Source of the DNA: Stramenopiles sp. TOSAG23-2
Taxonomy: Eukaryota > Sar
Length of the DNA stretch: 16,443 nucleotides
Reading direction: 5' to 3'
Assembly (NCBI GenBank): GCA_900128395.1
Contig: LT649676.1
Location: 1-16,443 of the forward strand
The position numbers were made by a program, and so were the translations under genes. A model generated the notes under the pieces. It made no database searches, had not been told where the DNA came from, and was given only the letters and a program-made list of their open reading frames with translations. Positions 8,451-16,443 of the stretch are shown piece after piece (positions within the stretch are counted from its first letter, which is position 1; every line of letters starts with the position of its first letter).

Positions 8451-11400
8451 ATGAACACATCAATATATAAAAAAACATTACCATATAAACAACATATACA
8501 ACCAAATCCAAAATCACGTGCATCGTTATATGCTAAACGACCAAATATACGTAAAGAATTTAAAACAGAACATGATTATTTAAAATTTCTAGTACGTGAT
8601 AAATATACAGAAAAAGTAAAGAATATTAATAATTCAGATAGACAAGATGTCTTTAAAGAATATAGTGAAAATCAATTAAAAATATTATATATATTATATG
8701 AATATAGTTGTAAAAGAAAAAAACGTTCAACAAAAGATACAAGTGAAGAAAAAGAAGAAGAAAATGATAAAAAAACGTTATATGCCTACAAGAACAAGAA
8801 CAACAATGATGATGGTAATACACACTTACCAGGCTACATACGACAAGTACCGTTGTATGTCATGTTATATGAAGGTGTAACACATCAAATCTTAGATTAT
8901 GACTATTCTCCACGTTTAGAAAAGTTTGGAACCACTTATTTATATTTAAATATATCACGTGAAGCTACTAGTGATATAGAATTATTACGACAAGTTGGTT
9001 TTATAGAAATGTTAATGGTAACAACAATTGATAGTACTGAATCTAGAGCATATCGTTTATCTAATAAAGGATTTAAATATGTTGATAAACAGAATTTTAA
9101 ATATGAAACAGAATTTAGTAAAGATGAAATACCATTAAAAAAGATCAAACGGGATATTGAAATGATATTATATCCACCAAATTATGATCGTGATGATGCA
9201 TTATCTTATTTATTAGAACCATTTTGGGATACGGATGAAAATAAATTTACCATTGTAAATGAAAAAGCGAAATATGCTCGTTTCTCTACCGTAACAACTA
9301 TTGAAAATATAAGTTATGTATGTTCCCCATTTATACCATTATGCTGTAATACGGAAAATCATTTAATTAGTGAAAAAGTAATATCAAAAAAAGAAATGGA
9401 AAAAATAAATGCAATTAAAGAACAAGCATTACTTGATCAACATTTAATCCACACCATAAATGACAACAAGAATGAAGAAAAACCTGAAACAAAGACAAAT
9501 CAAACGGGAGATGATGATGAGGATAAGGAAGGGAACGGGCCAGATGTAATGGGCGAAGAAGAAGAAGAAGAAGAAATAGAAGATACATTAGTAGAGGAAG
9601 AAATTATTTCACCATTACCAAGCCCAAACACAAAAATACCACCACAAAATGCAACACCATCGAAAGTTATAATACAAACAAGTCCAAAATCACCATCATC
9701 ACAAACAAATCGTCGTAGTGATGAAAATTCAGCTAAACATGTAAATAATTGGATTGTACAAAACAATCGTGATATTGCCATAGAAGCTGTTACTATTTGT
9801 CAAGATTTAAGAGAACATGGTCCAATACGTGATAGCGAAGAAGAAATTATACGAAGTGATGAAGTATATGTTTTAACATCAGAATGGATGCCATTTGGAC
9901 CAAATATTTTATTATATTTAAATGATCGATTAGGTAGTGCAGAGCAAACAAATGGTGGCATTATATCAGGATATTTAGATAAAGCAGTAGAAGCAACGAA
10001 ATTATTTAATGATTATGATGATTCAGCTACTGTTTATTTAAATAAAATATATCATTATGATGAATCTCGACATGTTAATTTTAGTGCACATGTAGAAAAA
10101 AAACGCAGCGATAGTAGTAGAAGCAATGCGCATGATGAAGATATCGTACAAATACAAGAATTTGGTATTAATGTACAAAAAGATGGTACGATTATCTATG
10201 GATTACAAGTAGATAGTACGGAAGATAGGTATATTGAAAACATATCGATGGATCATTTATCCCGTTTATTAGTTGATATACATGTTGATTCTACTATAAT
10301 TATGGATAATATATTAACCAATTATCAACGTAGTTTAATGAATTGTTTATATAATGATAATACGAATCGACGACCAAAATATAATATTATCATGTGTAAA
10401 AAATTAGATCCAATGATGACGGCAAATAAATATTTAGATGGTGGTGATTATGAAAATGAAATCAAACAAGTTATTGGGGAGACATATGCTGGTTTTGATA
10501 TTGGGGATGGTGCAATTACTTTTTTTGGACGTGATGGTTTGTTAATTGTAGGTTCCAGAATCCATCGTCATCAAGACATATTAGTAAAATTTCTTTCGTT
10601 GAAAACACGACAAGTTGTTTTAAAAACATTTTTCAGCCGTTCAAATTGTATTGGCAATGTATTAAAAGGAATACGTGGATTGCTTATTAAATATGATGAG
10701 GATCCAGGTTCACTTGCGACGGTACGAAAACTTTGTCAAACATGTAAACAAGATTTATTATTATTAGATGAAATATTACGATATTTAGATGAATCATTAA
10801 ATCAATTTGCAATGCCACGCGATGATGATTATGATGGGAAAGAATCGAATATTATTAATAATATGAAGAAAAAAAAGAAAGGAAAACAACGTATTAATGT
10901 GCATAAACGAGGTCGTGAAAAATTGAAAAAATTACTTGCATTACCAAAATTATTATCCGATTTAAAATCACAAACAAAAGATTTTGTGAAAAATATGTAT
11001 GCATTTAATGAGGAATTGACAGCGTTGGAATTAGTATGCCAACAACATCATGATTTTCAACTAGAGGAATGGCAAAAGCGCCAAGTTCAATCCATACATA
11101 GTGATAATTTAAGAAATCAAAGCAAAGGTATTGCTCAATATTTATATATTGAACAGATTTTTTATATTATATTAGGTATCATATCATTTGCAATTGTTGA
11201 TCGTTTAAGTAGTCCAATTGATGTAGATGATTTTGCAAATATATTACTTAATAATAATATACCAATCAATGTAACTGGTGTATGGTTGTTATTAAATATT
11301 ATCGTTTGGGTTATCTTTGTATGGTTGTTTCATTTATTACCAGAATTTATTAAAAAATATTGTTGTAATAGACGTAAACAAAATGATTTGAAAATTGAAT

Positions 11401-12215
11401 TATTGATAAATAAATTTATTAATATTGATAAATTAAAAGCATATTTAAAATTAAAACATGTGATATCAGATAGAATCACAACAAATCATATTCAAGTAAT
11501 TCGTACAGTAATATGGAATGAAAATGATTATAGAATATGTATGTATATGCCATATATATATATATACCTTTCTTTCCTATAAAAACATATATATCGATAT
11601 AGTTACTAACATCTTTTTACTTTATCAGGGAGGGGTAAATTACCAAAATTTGAAATGATATATGATCGTAAAAACAAATATTTATTATCGGTTACCATAT
11701 CAATTGAACATAACAATGACATGTGGTCAGAGGAAGAAATAACAAATCGTTTTTTAAATGATTTAACACATTGTAAAATTTTCATTACAAATTACAACAA
11801 AGAACCATGGGAAGATCCATCAATGGGTGTCTTTGAACGGATTACCTTGCAACGTAAAAGTGAATATGTAAAAGGTGTAAAAGTTGATTTTACAAAACCA
11901 ATGGAAATTGCTGATAAATCATTAGAAATGAATAATATAGAAATGAAGAAAACAAATGTTCAATTGATTGAAAGTGTTTCACCAAATTCTAAAACCAATC
12001 CAGCAATAGCATATACGGTGAATAATGGTGGACCATCCCAAGAAGAAGAAGAAATGTATCAACGTATCTTAAAAGAACGTGAAGATGCTGAGCTTGAAAA
12101 ACAAAAACGCCAAGAAAAAAGTGATCGTGCAAAGAAAAAGAGAAAAAAACGTAAAAAAAAGAAGAAAAATGATGAGACAACGACTGAGCAAGGTGGTGGG
12201 GAAGAAGAGGCATAA
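8451..12215 (+). CDS. Large two-TM protein of an unrecognised family (two exons, about 1224 aa)
   Basis: Exons 8451-11538 and 11629-12215 join to 1224 codons. Order: basic N-terminus (1-60); conserved block (about 133-213) with MLYEGVTHQILDYDYSP and LYLNISREA, then a possible winged-helix-like stretch (DIELLRQVGF...YRLSNKGFKYV); acidic and Pro/Ser-rich linker (340-425); central region (430-710) with GFDIGDGAITFFGRDG; FFSR to the DP.SL helical block (727-785); TM helices near 899-918 and 943-963; a domain across the splice site (YRIWRGKLPKFEMIYDRKN); then an acidic/basic coiled tail with a long Lys/Arg run. N- and C-terminal parts match the compact gene on the other strand, including R-x-W-x-G across the spliced codon W1030. 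I cannot name the function. The TM pair puts it in a membrane; the large part before TM1 and the part after TM2 should face the same side. The (AC)15 leader abuts the start. Confidence 0.88.
11539..11628 (+). other. Spliceosomal intron, 90 nt
   Basis: Donor GTATGT at 11539, perfect TACTAAC branch point at 11604-11610, T-rich tract, acceptor CAG ending at 11628. Unspliced, the frame reads into stop TAA at 11580. Spliced, codon 1030 becomes TGG (Trp) and restores the match to REWGG of the paralogue. This is the best-supported intron in the window. Confidence 0.95.
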
Positions 12216-13028
12216 AAAATGATACGAGCCGTATTTAATTGTTTTTGTGTGTGTGTGTGTTGTGAGTTGTGAGTTGTGAAATTAAAATTATTTCGATTTA
12301 AAGTAGTATTACGAAAGTAAGAGACGAGAATTTCGTTTTGCTCTTTATTCCCGCTTCTAAAACTTTTGCAGTTTGTGCACTTTTGGTCACATTTCTTGAA
12401 CTTTTAAATACTCGTACTTCTTCGGTATAAGCACGTAGACAGAGATAAACTTTTAAATATGCCATAACAATCTGTAATTTGCAATCGAGTTCCATTCTAC
12501 CGATTTTCTACCGCACACCACTTCTGTAATTTTCTAATTGTTTCAAGCTGTTCAAGCTAAAAAGCTGTGCACATATTATTGTATTGTTGTAAGCGGTGCT
12601 TATTTGCAAAAGGGTTCCATCATGTGTGTTCTACTTTTTCTAACCACCACATAGATGTTTCTATTAGCGTTTTTCTATTGTTTTTCAAGCTTCAAGCTGC
12701 GTCCAAATAAAAAATATGATGCAGGAGGAAGTTAGTTGTAAGTCCCTATTAATATTACACCAACAGCAACTCGCAAAATTATTCATCAAAATAATTAATT
12801 AATTGATCGACAGGAAAGTCCCTTTGTATATATATCGATCGGAAAAAATAGAAACAACACGGTATCATATTGATCGATCTATTTTGATTCTATCTAATAT
12901 TTCATGTTTATAATTTGAAATACACTTTTGGATTTATCAATATTAAAAAGCTTTATATAGAAAATTTATTTTTTATAGATTTACGGATTTAAGCTACAAT
13001 TTTTTTTATTTTAGACATTGGTAAGAAT

Positions 13029-13073
<45 letters not shown>
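12216..13073. other. Intergenic region between the large membrane gene and the Oxa1-type gene
   Basis: Contains a GT microsatellite with TGTGAGT tandem units (12246-12277), four copies of TTCAAGC(T) in two doublets (12542-12558 and 12684-12698), several GATCGAT motifs near 12806-12880, and a T-rich stretch ending in TTTTAG at 13014, which could be the acceptor of a 5'-UTR intron. No gene is supported; the small minus-strand frame at 12298-12495 is not convincing. Confidence 0.5.

Positions 13074-13075
<2 letters not shown>
13031..13075. repeat. (AAT)15 microsatellite running into a start codon
   Basis: Fifteen uninterrupted AAT units. The last two bases of the final unit are the first two of the ATG at 13074, so the start codon of the Oxa1-type gene is built from the repeat end plus G. 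Confidence 0.95.
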
Positions 13076-13076
<1 letters not shown>

Positions 13077-16058
13077 GCAGCATTATCTTTTTACAGGCAA
13101 ACGTTGCGACATATACCAGCAAATAAACAACCATCATCTCTTCATCATTGTAAACGTAATATTTCTACATCATGTACACATTTCATACAAGGTATACAAC
13201 AACAACGAAATAGCAATAGTAAAACAATATCAAAAAAACAAAGAATAATAAATAATTATAGCAAAAAATACAATAATAACACCATACTTCATAAACGTTT
13301 ACTTCATACAACTATGCCAAAGCATGATATTGATATTTTTCAAGGTGTTGAATCTATTTTAGTACATATACATGATTTTACTGGTTTACCATGGTATGGA
13401 ACTATTATCTGCAGCACACTTGCATTCCGTTTAAGTTTTCTTCCAATTGTTAGAAAGCAAATATTAGCAAGTGAAAATTTTAAAAAGGCATCAAGTGATC
13501 GTCAAAAAGCAAGTAAACTATGGGAAAAAACAAAAGGACATCGTACGTTTAACAGTATGAAAGTATATCTACAAACATTACATGCCATTAAGAAAAAACA
13601 CGATGTTCGTTTTTTACCATTATTTTTCAATCCAATTTTTATACAAATACCAGCATTTATTACTTTTTTTATGACAATGAGAAGAATGATACGACATGCA
13701 GATACTACAACTAGTGAATTAGCAACTGGTGGAATTTTATGGTTTGATAATTTAACAATTCCAGATGAAACATTTTTATTACCAGCATTTACAATCGGCA
13801 TGATGTTTTTAAATATTGAACGTGCATTAGCAAAGAAACCTACAGGGAGCGAATACTATCCAAATTCATTATTTGCATTGAAAAATTGGTTACAAGCTGG
13901 TTTTATTTTTGGATTTCCATTAATAAGTGGGTTTATACCAAGTGGTGTATTTATGTATTGGGGAACAAGTGCTACATATACATTAGTTCAATCACATTTA
14001 TTAGAAAATAATCGTTTTAGAACATTAATCCGAGTGCCATTATTACCCCCATCAGTTGGTGGTAGCGGTGGAGGTGGTGGTGGTGGTGGTGGTAACAAAT
14101 ATGATTGGGGAAAAACAAATAGTAATGTTACAGATAATAACGAGTCAAAAGATAAAGATTCACTAGATGATGATAATAATAAGAAGAATGACAAACGCAA
14201 TAATTTAAGTTTAAATAATGTAAATGAATTGATAAATGCAAATAATAATAATAATAATAATAATGATGGCAAACGAAAAACATTACGTATAAGCTCAAAT
14301 GTAATTGGATATATTGATTTAACAGAATTAAAAACAAATAAATATAATTATTATGGTTCAAATATCCCAGATACTAAATTAGATCATATATTAATAGATG
14401 ACGGCGATATAGAAAAAGAAAAAGTAGTAAAACAAAATAGGAGTGACATAGTAACAGATGATAAGCAAGATGATGATGTCAAAGGCCATGTACATCATAA
14501 TATTCATGAAATGGATGATTCACTTTCTGAAATAAATCCATGTGATACCACGATAATAGAACCAGTAGACCAAAATATTGACAAGTTATATCCATTATTA
14601 TCTTCCATGTATAATAAACAAGATACACGACGTACATTACAAATATTTAATATACCACCACATGTAACATCACATGAATTATTAAAGTTATTTAGAAAAG
14701 ATCATGATGGACATTTTGATCTATTACATTTGCCAATAATACATGAAAATGTATATGAATATGATCGACACAAACAAAAATATGCAGCGAAATATAAATA
14801 CCACCCTCGTAAAAATAGCACCCATGCGGAAGAAAACAACGAGGATTTATATCAACATCAACGAAAACATGTTCAACGTAAAAAGAATTGTGGATATGCA
14901 TTTATTCATTTCAAGGATGATGATCTTGACAAAAAAAATGCAATGATTGAATTTTACAAAACATTTCATCGTAAACGTACAATTGATTGTTTTCAGAAAA
15001 AATCTGAGGAGCAAACGAATATGAATAATTTCTTACGTATAAAATATACAACACATTTCAATGGAAGAAAGCAATTCGTACAAAATACATTTGATGGATA
15101 TGGTTTTATCAATACAAAATATCAAATGAAAGATCAAGATTTGTTTTTTTACGATGAGGATATAGATGATTATTCTATATTAAATACGGATGGTCTTAAT
15201 AATAGAAATGTTGGCCAATTGGGTGTACGATTAAAAATTTTCGATGCAACATTGCAACAAATCAAACTTGGTGTAGAAACACGTCGTTCCTTTATATTAA
15301 AATGTAATAATAATGATTGTGATGCAATATTGAAGGAGTTAAAAGCAAATAGTAGATGGAAAAATGATATAATATGTTATATCATGGATCCTAATAAACG
15401 TGATGAAATTTTTATTAATTTTCATAGTAATAATAATAATAATAATAATAGTAATAATAATGCCATTTCCACAGAAAAAAAAAATACAATAATCAATTTT
15501 ATTGAAACATATAGAATTAATAATAATTTACGATTTGCATTTTCATCGAATATTAGTAGAAACGATACAAATAATGCTGATGAAGTTATGAATGCAGATT
15601 TTATAAGGATGAATACTGATCATATTAATAATCGTATAAAAAATATGACTCACCATTCAATCGATGCAAAGAAAAAGAAAGATTTACATCATTATGGTAA
15701 ACAAATGATGTATCGAAAGAACTTTAAAGATAAACAACGTAAAATGAATAATTTAAAGAAACATTCCAAAGTTAGAATAAAAAAGATGAAAAATAGTAGT
15801 ATGCATAGTAGTAGTAGTAGTAGTACTGATGGTAATCAACAATTTGATTATGTAGATACTAATAAATATTTACGTAAGCAATATATGAATCAAGAGGAGC
15901 GACGACGACGACGACAAAGACAACGATGTGAACAAGTGGAAAATTATTATCAAGAGGATGAATTAAGTGATTACAAAGATGATGGTGATGATGTAGATAG
16001 TAATAATCGGGAAAAAGGAAGGAAGAGGAGACATCATGAGGAAGTTATGATTTATTAA
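13074..16058 (+). CDS. Oxa1/YidC/Alb3-family mitochondrial insertase fused to a Mei2-like RRM region
   Basis: Residues 1-85 are rich in Arg, Lys, Ser, Thr and Asn with almost no acidic residues, fitting a mitochondrial presequence. The insertase core spans about 88-310: TGLPWYGTIICSTLAFRLSFLPI (TM1), LFFNPIFIQIPAFITFF, GGILWFDNLTIPDE (family-typical GG.LWF.DLT.PD), LLPAFTIGMMFLNI, and the final TM pair with IPSGVFMYWGTSA. Oxa1/Cox18 proteins insert mitochondrial and some imported proteins into the inner membrane. A Gly run (330-340) and Asn/Asp linker follow. Residues 519-675 match a Mei2-type RRM (RNP2-like TLQIFNIP, HFDLLHLPI, RNP1-like CGYAFIHF, then FLRIKYTTHFNGRKQFVQNTF), with an insert of about 45 residues before RNP1. 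The rest, to 994, is Asn- and Lys/Arg-rich and unassigned. Family insertases are about 320-450 aa, so this is more than double. OXA1 versus COX18 type is not decided. Confidence 0.93.
14070..14094. repeat. GGT/GGA coding repeat (Gly run)
   Basis: It encodes a run of nine Gly just after the last TM helix of the insertase, at the join with the C-terminal extension, and probably acts as a flexible linker. Further coding repeats of this gene are AAT tracts at 14241-14262 and 15428-15449, AGT at 15806-15824 and CGA at 15900-15914. Confidence 0.85.
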
Positions 16059-16259
16059 AAAAGTTTGGAGAAAGTGTTTCAATTGATAAAAAGAATTAAT
16101 TTTTATCGGATTGTGCATTTTATCATAAAATTAATACCAATTTGGATTTTTTGTTTTTTAGAATGTACTAATGTATATACTAATAAGATCCAATATTCCT
16201 ATATATTACAGATTTATAGGGATATTGTAGTTGGTAGTATATAAATATATATATATTAA
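16059..16259. other. Convergent 3' spacer
   Basis: About 200 bp of AT-rich DNA between the stop codons of the Oxa1-type gene and the minus-strand LRR gene. It should contain both 3' UTRs. No other feature was seen. Confidence 0.5.
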
Positions 16260-16443
16260 TTAGTATGTCTCAATCCACATCCCTTCCACTTGTTGATACC
16301 CGTTCCATCCATCTTGTTTATATTGTATTATAGCATTTAATTGTGATTTCATATTATCACTAAGTTGATTATAATATAGGTCCAATGACTTTAATGTATT
16401 GTTTGTTTTTAATCCATCAATAATACTTTGTATTCCACTATCA
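16260..16443 (-). CDS. LRR protein, 3' end only (partial, inverted copy)
   Basis: On the minus strand, 60 codons run from the window edge to TAA at 16260-16262. One LRR unit is visible (GLKTNNTLKSLDLYYNQLSD), closer to the LxxLxLxxNxL consensus than the copy at the left edge, followed by the same style of Gln/Tyr/Gly tail. The first 17 residues are identical to the left copy and most of the rest are conserved, while the final residues differ. The two genes therefore belong to one recently duplicated family and point towards each other across the window. The N-terminal part is outside the window. Confidence 0.76.
   Translation of the reverse strand, partial: DSGIQSIIDGLKTNNTLKSLDLYYNQLSDNMKSQLNAIIQYKQDGWNGYQQVEGMWIETY
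16390..16443. repeat. Right copy of the exact 54-bp inverted terminal repeat
   Basis: Reverse complement of 2-55 with no mismatch. The contig ends here, one base short of the equivalent point at the left edge. Confidence 0.93.

Noticed and set aside
12298-12495. Minus-strand 65-codon frame
   Set aside because: Short, no recognisable motif, no splice or start context, and it lies in repeat-bearing intergenic DNA.
13000-13030. Acceptor-like T-tract ending TTTTAG and a GGTAAGA donor-like site just upstream of the Oxa1-type start
   Set aside because: A 5'-UTR intron is possible, but no matching donor or branch point could be picked with confidence, and the ATG at 13074 begins a good presequence.
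1-16443. Large DNA virus or bacterial origin because of the deoxynucleoside kinase
   Set aside because: Spliceosomal introns, a mitochondrial insertase with a presequence, long intergenic regions and no viral hallmark gene argue for a nuclear genome.
1-16443. Composite transposon bounded by terminal inverted repeats
   Set aside because: The inverted ends are LRR coding sequence that is simply cut by the window edges; there is no transposase and no target-site duplication can be seen.

Overview
The window looks like a nuclear contig from an AT-rich unicellular eukaryote (a protist or an early-diverging fungus; I cannot place it further). The evidence is spliceosomal introns with a GTATGT donor and perfect TACTAAC branch points, long Asn/Thr/Gln/Ser homopeptides encoded by trinucleotide repeats, a mitochondrial-type Oxa1 insertase with a presequence, long AT-rich intergenic stretches, and no operon layout. 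Every readable gene ends in TAA and the standard code fits throughout.

Layout: (1) 1-182, 3' end of a leucine-rich-repeat (LRR) gene on +. (2) 878-2701 on -, a low-complexity, probably two-exon gene of unknown function. (3) 2702-4530, a long divergent intergenic region with a 35-bp direct repeat and two hairpins. (4) 4531-5712 on +, a deoxynucleoside kinase with an Asn-rich tail. (5) 5965-7459 on -, a two-TM protein with a reading-frame break. (6) 8451-12215 on +, a much longer two-exon relative of gene 5, arranged head-to-head with it. (7) 13074-16058 on +, an Oxa1/YidC/Alb3-family insertase continuous with a long C-terminal region that holds a Mei2-like RRM. (8) 16260-16443 on -, 3' end of a second LRR gene, near-identical to item 1 but inverted, so both window ends stop at the same point of the same repeat.

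The genes do not form an obvious pathway. The points of most interest are the Oxa1-RRM fusion, the head-to-head paralogous pair (one member lacks about 550 internal residues and changes frame exactly at the junction), and the inverted LRR ends, which probably reflect a dispersed multigene family that broke the assembly. Paralogy between genes 5 and 6 was found by reading the translations against each other. It also confirms the splice junction in gene 6.
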